A stretch of DNA of 44,395 bases. Origin: DMER64 sp964600385 (GTDB lineage Bacteria > Bacteroidota > Bacteroidia > Bacteroidales > UBA932). The notes beneath the pieces were generated by a model. That model saw only the letters and a program-made list of their open reading frames with translations, was not told where the DNA came from and did no database searches. Of this stretch, positions 1 through 9,920 are shown in pieces (position 1 is the first letter of the stretch; every line of letters starts with the position of its first letter). The stretch lies in contig CAZRJC010000016.1 in assembly GCA_964600385.1 (NCBI GenBank), positions 1 to 44,395 of the forward strand. The letters are read 5' to 3'. The translations under genes were made by a program, and so were the position numbers.

Positions 1-1151
1 AAGTTATAATGCAGGACAAATTGCTCGGTTCCCTGAATGAGAACCTCGTCCATTTCTTTCATATCAAGTTTTGTACCCAGGGTTACCGTGGTAAGAGACT
101 GTGTTTCTCCACGGGTGAAGATGGCTGAACCATGAGCCATGGGCAGGTAGTCCACTTCGCTCCAGATGGGACGGATCTCGTTGGTCTTGCGTCCGTCAAG
201 ACGAACACCTTCGTCGAGGATCATACGACGCATGGCCCGCTTTTCCACATCGTGGTAGTAACGGTTTACCATAGCGGTTTTGGCTTCGCGCTCTTCTTCA
301 GGGATGGTTTCAATAAACTCGGCTTTCAGGGCGTCGAATGCATCGGTGCGGGCGTGTTTGTCTTCGCCGGATTTGGCGATTGCGTAACAGCGGTCATAGC
401 AGAATGCTTCAACAGCCTTGCGCAGGTCTTCGTCGTTTTCTTCGTGGCAGTATGTCCTTTTTTCAGTCTTGCCGGCATCGGCCATGAGTTCCATCTGAGC
501 CTGGCAATGTTTTTTTATTTCCTGGTGTGCAAATTTTATGGCTTCGAGCATTACAGATTCGCTTACCTCTTTCATTTCGCCTTCTACCATCATAATGTTG
601 TCGTAGGTGGCGGCCACCATAATGTCCAGGTCTGCTCTTCCAAGATCGGAAAAAGCCGGATTGATGACAAAGTCGCCGTCAATGCGGGCTACGCGCACTT
701 CAGAAATGGGACCGTTGAAGGGGATGTCACTTACAGCAAGTGCTGCCGAAGCGGCCAGTCCGGCCAGGGCATCGGGCATGATGTCTTTCTCGGCCGAGAT
801 AAGGAATACGTTTACAAATACCTCTGCGTGAAAATTGTCGGGGAACAGGGGACGAAGCGCGCGGTCAATGAGACGTGAAACAAGGATCTCGTAATCGGAC
901 GGACGGCCTTCACGTTTCATGAAGCCGCCGGGATACCTTCCTGCTGCTGCAAACTTTTCTTTGTAATCAACGGAAAGAGGCATGAAGTCCGTGTCGGGCT
1001 TTGCGTCTTTAGCGCAGGTGACAGCTGCCAGCAGCATGGTGCCACCCATTTTAACAACTACGGAACCATCGGCTTGCTTTGCCAGCTTCCCGGTTTCGAT
1101 CTCAATGGTACGGCCATCACCCAATGTGATAACCTTTTTAATGATATTCAT
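1..1151 (-). CDS. pnp: Polynucleotide phosphorylase, 5' part (cut by window edge)
   Basis: PNPase is a phosphorolytic 3'-5' exoribonuclease of the RNA degradosome. The minus strand reads MNIIKKVITLGDGRTIEIETG from an ATG at 1149-1151 and stays open to the window edge, giving 383 of the roughly 710-740 codons usual for the family. The visible part is the first RNase PH-like domain (including the AGRYPGGFMKREGRPSD region and the RPLFP stretch) and the helical linker. The catalytic second core and the KH/S1 domains lie outside the window. It follows rpsO in the same direction, the conserved rpsO-pnp order. I see no TAnnTTTG promoter between the two genes, so transcription may depend on readthrough of the rpsO terminator. 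Confidence 0.97.
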   Translation of the reverse strand, partial: MNIIKKVITLGDGRTIEIETGKLAKQADGSVVVKMGGTMLLAAVTCAKDAKPDTDFMPLSVDYKEKFAAAGRYPGGFMKREGRPSDYEILVSRLIDRALRPLFPDNFHAEVFVNVFLISAEKDIMPDALAGLAASAALAVSDIPFNGPISEVRVARIDGDFVINPAFSDLGRADLDIMVAATYDNIMMVEGEMKEVSESVMLEAIKFAHQEIKKHCQAQMELMADAGKTEKRTYCHEENDEDLRKAVEAFCYDRCYAIAKSGEDKHARTDAFDALKAEFIETIPEEEREAKTAMVNRYYHDVEKRAMRRMILDEGVRLDGRKTNEIRPIWSEVDYLPMAHGSAIFTRGETQSLTTVTLGTKLDMKEMDEVLIQGTEQFVLHYN

Positions 1152-1171
1152 TTGTTTTTTCGTGCAATCCG

Positions 1172-1188
1172 CCCCTTCCTGTAAGGGG
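1172..1188 (-). promoter_or_regulatory. Small hairpin in the pnp leader
   Basis: A 6-bp perfect stem, CCCCTT with AAGGGG around a 5-nt loop, lies about 20 nt upstream of the pnp start. In enterobacteria PNPase autoregulates through a processed hairpin in its own leader. By analogy this stem is a candidate regulatory or processing structure, but it is short and the role is inferred. Confidence 0.35.
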
Positions 1189-1264
1189 TTGTTATAAATC
1201 TTTTATTCCGCTTACCAAGGTCCCCGGATTGCGTTAATTTGGACCCCGATAAAATGAAATCTTA

Positions 1265-1305
1265 TAAAAAAGAGGCTGTTCTCAAAGTTGAGATGGCAGC
1301 CTCTT
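1265..1305 (-). terminator. Rho-independent terminator after rpsO
   Basis: On the minus strand a 9-bp arm AAGAGGCTG pairs with CAGCCTCTT. The loop closes into a second stem, TCTCAA with TTGAGA. A T-run follows (1266-1270). It sits 43 nt after the rpsO stop and before pnp, so it would set the rpsO to pnp ratio. Confidence 0.85.
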
Positions 1306-1347
1306 GTTGGTTTGGCGAGGGAGACTGGCTCCCTTCGCAATAGTAAG

Positions 1348-1623
1348 CTATTTCCGGAGATTGAGCGTCTTAATAATGTTACGGTACCGCTCAATGTCGT
1401 TGGCCTTCAGGTAATCCAGCAGGCGGCGACGTTTACCTACCAAACCAAGCAAGGCGCGTTGCGTCCCGTAGTCCTTTCTGTTGGACTTCATGTGTTCGGT
1501 AAGATGGGCGATACGGTAAGAAAACAAGGCAATCTGGCTTTCGGCAGATCCGGTATCCTTGTTAGACGTTCCGTATTGTCCGAAAATCTCTTGCTTCTTT
1601 TGGGCGTTTAAATATTCGGCCAT
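1348..1623 (-). CDS. rpsO: 30S ribosomal protein S15
   Basis: This 91-residue protein matches S15 throughout: an N-terminal helix, then the TGSAESQIALFSYRIAHLTEH region, the MKSNRKDYGTQRALLGLVGK 16S-rRNA-binding region, and the RRRLLDYLK C-terminal helix. S15 is a primary 16S rRNA binder that starts assembly of the platform of the 30S subunit. The length is normal. It has its own strong promoter just upstream and a strong terminator downstream, with pnp next in line. The start ATG is preceded by an A/T-rich stretch rather than a Shine-Dalgarno sequence, as is usual in this phylum. Confidence 0.98.
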   Translation of the reverse strand: MAEYLNAQKKQEIFGQYGTSNKDTGSAESQIALFSYRIAHLTEHMKSNRKDYGTQRALLGLVGKRRRLLDYLKANDIERYRNIIKTLNLRK

Positions 1624-1678
1624 GTTTTTAGCAATTGATTTTTCTGGTTAATAATTAATAAATTCCCTATTGGGGCTG

Positions 1679-1708
1679 CAAAGATAGTTCTTATTTTGTT
1701 ATAATCAA
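1679..1708 (-). promoter_or_regulatory. Bacteroidota-type promoter of rpsO
   Basis: On the minus strand TTG (1708-1706), a 19-nt spacer and TATCTTTG (1686-1679) match the TTG-N19-TAnnTTTG consensus exactly. The -33 element lies inside the last codons of the upstream macroglobulin-like gene, so the two transcription units abut with no free spacer. Confidence 0.85.
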
Positions 1709-4700
1709 TACTCCCGCCGAAGAATGTCCGCGATTTTCAGGCGCATAGAGAGATTGTACCCGGGCAAATCCGCTGTTGAAAATTCCGGATTGGGTTACAA
1801 AAAATTGTTCTTCAATTATATGATCTCCTTCAGGAAGGCTTTGAAAGAAGAATTGAGTGGCACTTTCCTTAATTTCGCGATAGTATCCGCACGTCCGGTT
1901 CCATTCGTATCCCGACATTTCGGTTACCGGAGTCAGACAGGCTGCACGACTGGCCTTCAAGTGGACGAAACTCAGGTCTTCTCTGGCGGAGATGAAGTAA
2001 CGGATGCCAATCTCCGTTCCTGTTTCCAGCGAGTCGCCATCGGCAATGGGCTGTCCGTCGGCTACGCGGTAAAATGTTCTTGTAATGCCCATCCCGCTGG
2101 AAAAAGAGCTTGTTTCCCCGATGTCTTCAATTGTTTGTTCATAGAGACTTGCGAAAAGCATCACATCGGAGCGGTTCCTGACGGTATAGGTATTCCCCTT
2201 TTGGACGGTTTCATATCCTTTCCCCGCTTCCGGTCCGGCCACTCCGGTTTGAAGCAGGGCGCTTATGACCTCGGTAGTATTTTCGTTCGTGCCCCAGATA
2301 TGGTTTTTTTTCTGAAGAAGAATCCATTGCTGCAGCCCGGTCCGGAGTGAAGGATTATCTTTGAACAGATCCAGGAGCATTGCGTGTGCTTTCATTTCTG
2401 AGCTCATGAGCCCGTTAAAGGGCACGGCATTCGGGAAATAACATCCTGTCGTTCTGTTTCTCACGGCATATTCTTCCAGTGAAACCAACACGTCGTGCAG
2501 GGCTTCTGCCTTGCCCATTCTTCTGTACATTAATGCGTAATACGCTTTTTCGATGATTGACTTGGCTTTCCAGGCCTTGTCAATTTCTGGCAGGAAAAGT
2601 CGGGCTGCTTCCTGTGCTGCGGGTGAAGGCAGGATGTCGGGGAAAGCGCTCCGGATGTAAAAGTAAAGCAGTACGTCAAAGCCTTTTTTATCGTAATGTG
2701 CCGCAAAGAAATCATCTACGTATGAAAGGGCCTTTTTCACCAGGGGATGCAGTGTCTCCTTATCATCAGCTACGATCCCGGCATGAATCATACCTGAAAT
2801 CTTTTCCAGGAAGAAGCAGGTAAGTGTGTAGGAGCTTTCCATACCCGGAAACCAGCCGAATCCTCCGTCGGCACGTTGCAGGCTGTTGAATTTATCCAAC
2901 GCCTGCCGGTTAAACTCTTTAACATACAGAGGATCGGACAATTGCCGCAATCGTTCCATACGTTTGGCTTCGTCAGAGGCATATCGGCTCCAGGGCGTTT
3001 CTTCCAGGAGTATTTGTGTAATGGCCTGGTTTTTCAGTAACGGAGCGGCCTGACCGGCGGGCATGTCTTCCGCGGCAGCGGCCAGGGATGGATAACGTTC
3101 CATCAGCCATGCTCCGGTGTTGTTCGCGTAATAAGCAGAAAGCCAGTCTGTCAGGTTGTTTCTGGATGGAGTGCATAAAGCCGGAAGGGCATTCAGGGCT
3201 GAGGTGACCGGGGTGGATACTTCCAGTTCTGCACTGGCCTTTCGGTTGGTTTTTACTAGCGTCACAATGCCATTGCCCGGCAGTACCCGGGTCTGTGCCC
3301 GTGTAATAAGTTCTTTGCGGGAAAGTACCGGAATCGTGTGTTGCTCGGCATCCTTGTACGCCGCAGAGGAAAATCCGGCTAAAACCGTCAGCAACATGAC
3401 AGAATCTGCCGTATTAACCAGCGGAGCCGGTTCCCATGAAAACGCCTGTCTGCCAAGAGCAGGTAATACGATTTTATGTATTCCAAGCGTATGTCCGTTC
3501 AGCTTCAGGAAGGCATTCCCGTCCAGGCTTTCATTGGTAAGGTTAACAGCCGTTGCCTTCCAGTTAATATGGTCGCCCTCTCTCAGGAACTTTGGGAATG
3601 AGGGCAGGATCATTACTTCTTTTGCTACAACCAGCTCCTTTTGGGCATTGCCTGAAATGAGGCTGCGATTGTGCGCCAGGAACAGTAGCCGGAAAGTACT
3701 CAGTAAACCGTTGGTACGGAAGGAGACTGGAACGTATCCTGTGCTGTCGGTCACAAGATGAGGCAGGAATGCCAGGGTTTCTGAAAAATCAGTACGAATT
3801 AAAGAACCCGGTTCGTTCTCCGGTACGGCAATCTGTTCACCGGCACCCAGTGCACTGTCTTCTGCAGTTTTATACAGCATCATACCGGTATTTCTGCGGG
3901 GTTCATCGTATTGGTATGTATACTGGGAAAAACGTTCGCGAAAATCAGGCGGATATTTTTTGACCGGTCCGGGTACATTCAACGTGAAATCGTTGCGTTG
4001 AAAGCGGTCTGTACTCGCATTATAAACACTCAGGAGAATTTCTGCCTGTTGTGCGGGATCTATGCGGAGTCCAAAGGTAACAACGGAATCAGGAGCCGCC
4101 ATGTCCCTGAAAGACAATACTTCCAGATTAAGCCGGGAGCTTTCCTGCCTGGCTTCAAACAGGGTTCTCTCTGTATAACAATCGCCTTTTTTGACTGCAG
4201 TCAGCAATAGATGATACGGGCCCGAAGAAAGGGCATAGCCGGGGAACCCGAATTTTTGCAACTCATTTGATACCGTCAGGTGTTTATGTACAATAAGCGA
4301 ATCTTCTTTAAACAGTTCGGCCAGTACAAAAAGTTCTTTTTCACGCGTGCCGATGTAGAAAACAGGGTATTCCCCGTCCACAGGGTAAAAGAATAACGGA
4401 GTATCCACAGGGGAGATGGTATCGGCAAGCCCGAAAAGAACAAAGGATTGCGTCGCGGGAGTTTCTTCCGTTGCCTCTTTCCATGGAGCGGGCACGGAAA
4501 TCCGGTAAGATCCCGATGGCAGAGAGGTCCAGTCCGGCTGTGAAGTTTCCTGCCCGAAGAATTCACCGCTGAAAACGGTTTGGCCGTCTTGGATGAGGTT
4601 ATAGGTTCCCGGCATGTCCAGATCAGTTCCGTTAAGATTCCTGACTGCTATGCTCAACTCGGGACGACTGTCTTTTACAAGGGGAATCCGCTCCCAGGAG

Positions 4701-6793
4701 TCATTGTCTTTAAAAGAAATGTGGATGGTATAGGGGATGTCTCCCACAGGTATGTAATTTTCAGCACGTTGCGTCTCGCCAGTCCTGTCGGTAACAGTGG
4801 CAATAATCTGATATGAGCAGAAAACGTTGCCTTCAGCATTGGGGCGGACGGCCGGAAAGGTCAAAGTAAAACGGCCTTCCCGGTCGGTATGTAAAGTGTC
4901 TGAAGCAATGGATACGGGAGGAAAATGAGAGCTCCGGTAATACTCGGGGAGCATGCCGAAAACAGGCCGGCAAGTGATTTCACAGACAATCCTTGCCCCT
5001 GCCAGAGGGAATCCGGCATAATGGCGGACAATGCCTTCCTGACGTACGGTGTCGCCAAATGAATAGGTGTCCACGACCGGTAGCATTTCAATGGAAAAGG
5101 AAGGTCTTGAATAATTTTCAATCCACACTTGTTTCACCGAGCCGGGAACGGAAATAAAATAGGCTCCGTTCATCATGTTCGCCGAGGTAGTGAAATAGCC
5201 GCTGAAAGAACCGAATTCATTGGTTTGTAACGTAACGGATGCCACCGTGTCCTGCCTGTTCTGAGCACTCACAAGCAGTACGCTATATTTTTCTCCCGGG
5301 ATTACTTCCTGTTTCCCGTTTTGATAACGCATGGCTATTCCCTTGATGAAGAGTGTGTCTCCCGGCTGATAAAGCGATCTGTCTGTAAATATTTGAACAG
5401 AACTTGTCTGCGAAGGCGTGGGATTCGTATCCTCTCTGAGATCCCATCGGTTAACAGATATGGGAACAGAGAAAGAATCTACCGGAGAAGTTTTTGTGGC
5501 GGGAATTTGCAGGCGCAGCTGTACCCGGTCTTTTGCAGTCCAGGCTTTGAGTGAATCCCTAAAAGGAATGACTGTAAAGCCGTCCGGCATAAGGGTAACA
5601 GGCAGAGTGTTCCTGCCCGGGAATACCACTTCCACATTCCGTAACGGCTTACCGCTATACAGGTCGGTGGCGTAAACATATCCTGAGCCTTTTCTGCCGC
5701 TGAACATGGCAGCCATCTTCCCTGAGTAGATTTTATTCCGGGCCGTTGTTTTACCACTTTGAACGGAAATGCTGTAAGAACCCTCCTCCGGTGCCGGAAC
5801 AGTCAGTGTATCGGTGACAGGACTGTTCATGGGAGCCGTGAGTCCTTTCAGTCTTTTTTTATAGACCGTTTTTCCGGATGCATTAAGAATTTTCAGGGTA
5901 TATGATTCTATGTTTGATCGTGTAACATATACCTTGGTTGGAATTCCGGGATAGACCTGGCTTTTTACAGTGAGGTTGAGGCGAGGCTGGGTGAGGGACT
6001 CCATAATGGATCTCAACTCCGCTTTATGAGGGGTGCCGGGAAATTGACGTATAGCGTCCTCACATAATGAGTATATGGCAGCGAAATCGGGTTCACGTTC
6101 ACTCAGCAGCCATCTGGCTTTTGCCAGATAAACGCGTGCAACGGATTCTTCTACGGGGTAGCGGTTAATGAGGGAATCGAGCAGTCGCAAAGTTTCTTTC
6201 CCTGACAACGGAGTTCGTTCCAGTTGTTTCATGTGCGCAACAATGATATTGGCGGGCACATTGCCGTTACCATTGTTCAGTATATGCAGTAAATGCCCGT
6301 ATTCTCCCAGAAGAAACAACGAAAGCTCCATTAAATTACGGCAGGGATAAATATCTTCAGGAGCATGTAGAGTGTTTTGCCAGGGTGTGGCCGGAAGCTT
6401 TAGAAGGGCTTCTTCATTATCCAGTATAGTCTGTTTGTAAAGCCGAAAAAGGATTGTATCTGCAGGGGCTTTGAAAAAACGAGGATAGCGTTCGGGAAGT
6501 CTCGTCATATAAAGGGAATAGACAGTACGGCCTTCCAGGGATCCGCTAAAGCGGCCGGAATAACCGAGGTATTTATCTAAAACATGCGGCCCGGCGTTTC
6601 TGTCTATGGAACGTTCCATGATTATCATGCTGTCCATGAGAGAGATCATGAGTGGATAATCCTGGCGGAGGGAGGCCTGAGAAAAATTTTCTTCAAAAAT
6701 AATAAGAGCCGTCCGGGGATGGTCTGCATCCTGGGCTTTGAGAAAGACGGAAAAACAGAGCATCAGGAGTAAAACCGGGAGTTGTTTTTTCAT
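1691..6793 (-). CDS. Alpha-2-macroglobulin family protein without a thioester
   Basis: The 1700-residue protein has an N-terminal signal peptide (MKKQLPVLLLMLCFSVFLKAQ) and no clear lipobox, so it is probably exported to the periplasm or beyond. An unassigned helical N-terminal part (about 30-270) is followed by beta-rich MG-type domains. An MG2 signature, TDRSLYQPGDTLFIKG, lies near residues 470-485. A typical A2M-domain stretch, DFSETLAFLPHLVTDSTGY, lies near 1002-1020. A helical thioester-domain-like part follows (about 1200-1500; LQRADGGFGWFPG). The thioester motif CxEQ is absent: the equivalent place reads ALCTPSRNN near Cys1207. Bacterial A2Ms are thought to trap foreign proteases. Without the thioester this one would have to act non-covalently. 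It is the last gene of a probable operon with a HAD phosphatase 22 nt upstream, then a metzincin and a CotH protein. Confidence 0.9.
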   Translation of the reverse strand: MKKQLPVLLLMLCFSVFLKAQDADHPRTALIIFEENFSQASLRQDYPLMISLMDSMIIMERSIDRNAGPHVLDKYLGYSGRFSGSLEGRTVYSLYMTRLPERYPRFFKAPADTILFRLYKQTILDNEEALLKLPATPWQNTLHAPEDIYPCRNLMELSLFLLGEYGHLLHILNNGNGNVPANIIVAHMKQLERTPLSGKETLRLLDSLINRYPVEESVARVYLAKARWLLSEREPDFAAIYSLCEDAIRQFPGTPHKAELRSIMESLTQPRLNLTVKSQVYPGIPTKVYVTRSNIESYTLKILNASGKTVYKKRLKGLTAPMNSPVTDTLTVPAPEEGSYSISVQSGKTTARNKIYSGKMAAMFSGRKGSGYVYATDLYSGKPLRNVEVVFPGRNTLPVTLMPDGFTVIPFRDSLKAWTAKDRVQLRLQIPATKTSPVDSFSVPISVNRWDLREDTNPTPSQTSSVQIFTDRSLYQPGDTLFIKGIAMRYQNGKQEVIPGEKYSVLLVSAQNRQDTVASVTLQTNEFGSFSGYFTTSANMMNGAYFISVPGSVKQVWIENYSRPSFSIEMLPVVDTYSFGDTVRQEGIVRHYAGFPLAGARIVCEITCRPVFGMLPEYYRSSHFPPVSIASDTLHTDREGRFTLTFPAVRPNAEGNVFCSYQIIATVTDRTGETQRAENYIPVGDIPYTIHISFKDNDSWERIPLVKDSRPELSIAVRNLNGTDLDMPGTYNLIQDGQTVFSGEFFGQETSQPDWTSLPSGSYRISVPAPWKEATEETPATQSFVLFGLADTISPVDTPLFFYPVDGEYPVFYIGTREKELFVLAELFKEDSLIVHKHLTVSNELQKFGFPGYALSSGPYHLLLTAVKKGDCYTERTLFEARQESSRLNLEVLSFRDMAAPDSVVTFGLRIDPAQQAEILLSVYNASTDRFQRNDFTLNVPGPVKKYPPDFRERFSQYTYQYDEPRRNTGMMLYKTAEDSALGAGEQIAVPENEPGSLIRTDFSETLAFLPHLVTDSTGYVPVSFRTNGLLSTFRLLFLAHNRSLISGNAQKELVVAKEVMILPSFPKFLREGDHINWKATAVNLTNESLDGNAFLKLNGHTLGIHKIVLPALGRQAFSWEPAPLVNTADSVMLLTVLAGFSSAAYKDAEQHTIPVLSRKELITRAQTRVLPGNGIVTLVKTNRKASAELEVSTPVTSALNALPALCTPSRNNLTDWLSAYYANNTGAWLMERYPSLAAAAEDMPAGQAAPLLKNQAITQILLEETPWSRYASDEAKRMERLRQLSDPLYVKEFNRQALDKFNSLQRADGGFGWFPGMESSYTLTCFFLEKISGMIHAGIVADDKETLHPLVKKALSYVDDFFAAHYDKKGFDVLLYFYIRSAFPDILPSPAAQEAARLFLPEIDKAWKAKSIIEKAYYALMYRRMGKAEALHDVLVSLEEYAVRNRTTGCYFPNAVPFNGLMSSEMKAHAMLLDLFKDNPSLRTGLQQWILLQKKNHIWGTNENTTEVISALLQTGVAGPEAGKGYETVQKGNTYTVRNRSDVMLFASLYEQTIEDIGETSSFSSGMGITRTFYRVADGQPIADGDSLETGTEIGIRYFISAREDLSFVHLKASRAACLTPVTEMSGYEWNRTCGYYREIKESATQFFFQSLPEGDHIIEEQFFVTQSGIFNSGFARVQSLYAPENRGHSSAGVLIITK

Positions 6794-6815
6794 ACGTCTT
6801 GTATTTTATGATTAA

Positions 6816-7430
6816 TTACGTAAGTAATTCCGAGGGGTGCTTCAGGTAATATTCTGCCGGAATAGCGGCTCCGTTTTTGCTCCCCCATGTGGCCAGTGCA
6901 AAAGCCGTACCCGCCTGGTGACCGCATTGCTGATCATAGATGGTGTCCCCCACGAATAACACGTTTTCCGGTCTGGCTCCCGTGCAGGAAATGAACCGGA
7001 GCATTGGGTCGGGGTGGGGTTTATGTCTGGGAGAATCATTAGCACATACCGTGCAGGTAAAAAATGAGTTCCATTTCTTCAGATAGGGATCTGACTCGAA
7101 CTCCGAACGGTGACGTGATGTGACCACGCCCAGTACGATTCCCTTTTTATACAATTGTTCCAGTGTGCTTTCCACACCGTCGAAGGGTGTGGTAAGGTAC
7201 ATGAGTGCCTGAAAATTTTCTTCCCATCTGAGAGCTACACTGGCAGGGTCCTTGAATCCCAGTTTGGTCATTGCTTCCCGGCTGGGTATGCCAAAATAGG
7301 GATAAAGATCCGGGAGGGGCACTTCCATGCCTGTTTCCTCCCGGATGGTTTGCTGAAGGGACACCATTCCGGTTTTTTCCGAGTCTAACAAGGTCCCGTC
7401 AATATCAAAAACAATGTGCGTATAATTCAC
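6816..7430 (-). CDS. HAD-family hydrolase (phosphoglycolate phosphatase-like)
   Basis: This 204-residue class I HAD phosphatase has all four motifs: FDIDGTLLDS with Asp9 and Asp11 (I), GVVTSRHRSEF (II), KPHPDPML (III) and VLFVGDTIYDQQCG (IV). The helical cap between motifs I and II is of the Gph/PgmB type, so small phosphorylated metabolites are the likely substrates; the actual one cannot be told. The start is a GTG that overlaps the TAG stop of the upstream metalloprotease by one base (TAGTG), which suggests translational coupling. It is a cytoplasmic enzyme between two exported proteins. Confidence 0.88.
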   Translation of the reverse strand: MNYTHIVFDIDGTLLDSEKTGMVSLQQTIREETGMEVPLPDLYPYFGIPSREAMTKLGFKDPASVALRWEENFQALMYLTTPFDGVESTLEQLYKKGIVLGVVTSRHRSEFESDPYLKKWNSFFTCTVCANDSPRHKPHPDPMLRFISCTGARPENVLFVGDTIYDQQCGHQAGTAFALATWGSKNGAAIPAEYYLKHPSELLT

Positions 7431-9892
7431 TACAAATCGGTAATCTGTTTGTAAAGGTATTGATAATGTACTTTGCTTCTTTCGTCGCCTTTGGCCTTTT
7501 TAAGGTTTTTGGCAATCTCATTGAGCTGTGAGGTAACAATACCCTTGATGTCGTTGTTTTCTATGGAAGCTGTGCGCATTCTCATAATGGGGAGAGCTGC
7601 GTTGCCCTTGGGTTCATCTGGTTTTACCATCTTGCACAGGGTGTTCACATAGATGTTCTGCAGGCTGCGCCGATAAATATCGGTATCTGAATAGTTCCCG
7701 AATATGTACTTGCTCAGGTCTGTGAAGAATTCATTGGTACTGTATGCCTGACTGCCAAGCTGTTCCTCAGCCCTGAGCAGGCGTACCAGTACATTGGCAT
7801 TTACCAGTCCTTCAATGGCCGAGGCCTGAAGATTTTCAATAATGCTCAGACGGCTGGCCGGCATGAGATCGAACATGTAATCGGGCAGCAGCCACATGGG
7901 AGTGTTGAATATATTCCGGTTGAGGAAAGACATGGCGGCTTTCTGATCTGCTTTGGAAACAGGACTGTAAACGGCACCTTCCTGCTCAACGGTCTTGTAA
8001 TCTGCATAAACACCTCCTATCCATTTGGATACGTGGCCAATATACCTGTTGAACTGGCTGGTGACCTGCGGATACATAGTGGTCAGGGACTGATAATTCT
8101 TATTGGGCTCTTTAGTCCATTCCGGCAGATTGGCCACAATGGTTTTCAGGTTTTTAATGCCCAATTCACAAGTTTCCATCTGATTGGCGCCAAGGTCTTC
8201 GGACTGGGCCCGGGGGTCGTTCAAACCCGATTCGGCTCCGCCGTTGAATCTCAGGAAAGGATTTTTCACGTGGTCGATGGTCCACTGATTGAGGAAGGTC
8301 TGTTCTTCCTCGGGACTCTTGAACTGATAAAAGCGGCGGTATCCCCATTCAATGGCCCAATAGTCATAATGGCTGATTCTCGGGCAGAGCAGTTCCTGCG
8401 GAATATTGTCTTCCGGTTGTGCCACAAAATTGAAACGGGAATAATCCATGATGGATGTCGTATGGCCGTTCGCTTTAAGGAATTCAGGGTCGCGAAGTTG
8501 TTCTGCAGTGTAATAGGACGTGGCACCAAAATTATGACGCAGTCCCAAAGTGTGGCCAATTTCGTGTGACGACACAAAGCGTATGAGCTGGCCCATCAAT
8601 TCCCGGGAAAATGTCATGGAACGGGCTTGAGGATCAACGGCTGCGCATTGCACGAAATACCAGTCGTGTACCAGGCTCATTACATTATGGTACCAGTTGA
8701 CGTGGCTTTCAATAACTTCGCCTGAGCGGGGGTCGCTTATGTGTGGGCCGCTCGCATTGGCAATCGTGGAGGGCTTGTAGACAATAGCCGAATTTCTCGC
8801 ATCTTCGAGGCTCCAGGATGGATCTTCCTCGGGGGTGGGGGCTTCCAGGGCATAAATGGCATTTTTGAAGCCTGCTTTTTCAAAGACGGGCTGCCAGTCG
8901 TTAACTCCCTGTATCAGGTAAGGCACCCATTCCCTGGGGGTTGTCGGATCTATATAATATACTATAGGTTTGGCCGGTTCTACCAATTCTCCGCGCAGGT
9001 ATTTCTCCATGTCTTCCGGTTTGGGTTCCAGCCGCCAGCGGGCGATCATGCGTATTGTCTTGATCCCCTGCGGATTTTTGTTAAAATCTGTGTAATTCGA
9101 TGTGAAATATCCTACCCGTTCATCGAAATACCTGGCCTGCATGGGCTCTTTGGGCAATAATACAAGTGAACAATTGATTTCAAATGTCATGGGTTCGTCA
9201 GAGTCTTGCGGAGCGTATGTTTTCACGCTGCGCAATTCGGTATTGATTGGAAACGTTTTTACGCTTTTTACATACGATCTGTCGTTTTGAATCGCGCCGA
9301 TTTTAGAACTTTTTTTCTGACGTTTGCTGAAATACAGGCTTTCGTTATCTCCCTTTACAAGGTCGGTTACTTCAATAAGGGAAAGAGAACTGTCTGCATT
9401 GAATGCCTTAATGTCAAAAGCAGCGATTATCGCCGGGCGGTTTGACCGTTTTACGTTATAAAACATAGACTGGGTAGAGTCTTGTGACTGTTCCCGCGCC
9501 ATGACTTTTGTAAGGAAAATGTTGTTGTTCGGCCCTTTTTCGAACCGCACCACTCCATCGTTGATCTCATCTCCGGAATATCCGAAAAAATTTGCCCGGA
9601 ATCCTTCCGGAGTTTCTGACATACGTGTTACCATAAGTATGTCACGTCCTGTAAGAGAGTCGGGAATTCCCAGATAGTATTTGTTTTCCTGTACAAATAC
9701 GGGAGTCATGCCTTCCATTTTAAAGGCGTCTGCCTTAATAAAATCAGCCAGTTTGGCCGGTCCTTTACTCTCGGCCTTGGGTTCGGTTTTTTCTTTATCA
9801 TTGTTTCTGGCGGAATCTTTTGTCTGGGCGTTAAGTGTCTGTACAGACAAACATCCTATCAGAAGAAGAAGAATGATGCTGGAATGTTTCAT
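7430..9892 (-). CDS. Secreted zinc metalloprotease (metzincin, DUF5117/DUF5118 type)
   Basis: The 820-residue protein begins with a signal peptide (MKHSSIILLLLIGCLSVQTLNAQ), followed by a low-complexity linker and the beta-rich N-terminal domains typical of this Bacteroidota family. The catalytic site HEIGHTLGLRH (about His443-His453) fits the metzincin consensus HExxHxxGxxH. The later SIMDY (near 482) fits the Met-turn. The substrate is unknown. The gene starts 28 nt after the CotH gene and its stop overlaps the HAD start, placing it in the middle of the four-gene unit that ends with the macroglobulin-like protein. Confidence 0.92.
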   Translation of the reverse strand: MKHSSIILLLLIGCLSVQTLNAQTKDSARNNDKEKTEPKAESKGPAKLADFIKADAFKMEGMTPVFVQENKYYLGIPDSLTGRDILMVTRMSETPEGFRANFFGYSGDEINDGVVRFEKGPNNNIFLTKVMAREQSQDSTQSMFYNVKRSNRPAIIAAFDIKAFNADSSLSLIEVTDLVKGDNESLYFSKRQKKSSKIGAIQNDRSYVKSVKTFPINTELRSVKTYAPQDSDEPMTFEINCSLVLLPKEPMQARYFDERVGYFTSNYTDFNKNPQGIKTIRMIARWRLEPKPEDMEKYLRGELVEPAKPIVYYIDPTTPREWVPYLIQGVNDWQPVFEKAGFKNAIYALEAPTPEEDPSWSLEDARNSAIVYKPSTIANASGPHISDPRSGEVIESHVNWYHNVMSLVHDWYFVQCAAVDPQARSMTFSRELMGQLIRFVSSHEIGHTLGLRHNFGATSYYTAEQLRDPEFLKANGHTTSIMDYSRFNFVAQPEDNIPQELLCPRISHYDYWAIEWGYRRFYQFKSPEEEQTFLNQWTIDHVKNPFLRFNGGAESGLNDPRAQSEDLGANQMETCELGIKNLKTIVANLPEWTKEPNKNYQSLTTMYPQVTSQFNRYIGHVSKWIGGVYADYKTVEQEGAVYSPVSKADQKAAMSFLNRNIFNTPMWLLPDYMFDLMPASRLSIIENLQASAIEGLVNANVLVRLLRAEEQLGSQAYSTNEFFTDLSKYIFGNYSDTDIYRRSLQNIYVNTLCKMVKPDEPKGNAALPIMRMRTASIENNDIKGIVTSQLNEIAKNLKKAKGDERSKVHYQYLYKQITDL

Positions 9893-9920
9893 ATATATAA
9901 ATTTAGTTTTAGGGATATTG

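Noticed and set aside
132..878. 248-codon open frame on the plus strand
   Set aside because: It lies antisense to the clearly recognisable pnp reading frame and encodes nothing recognisable.
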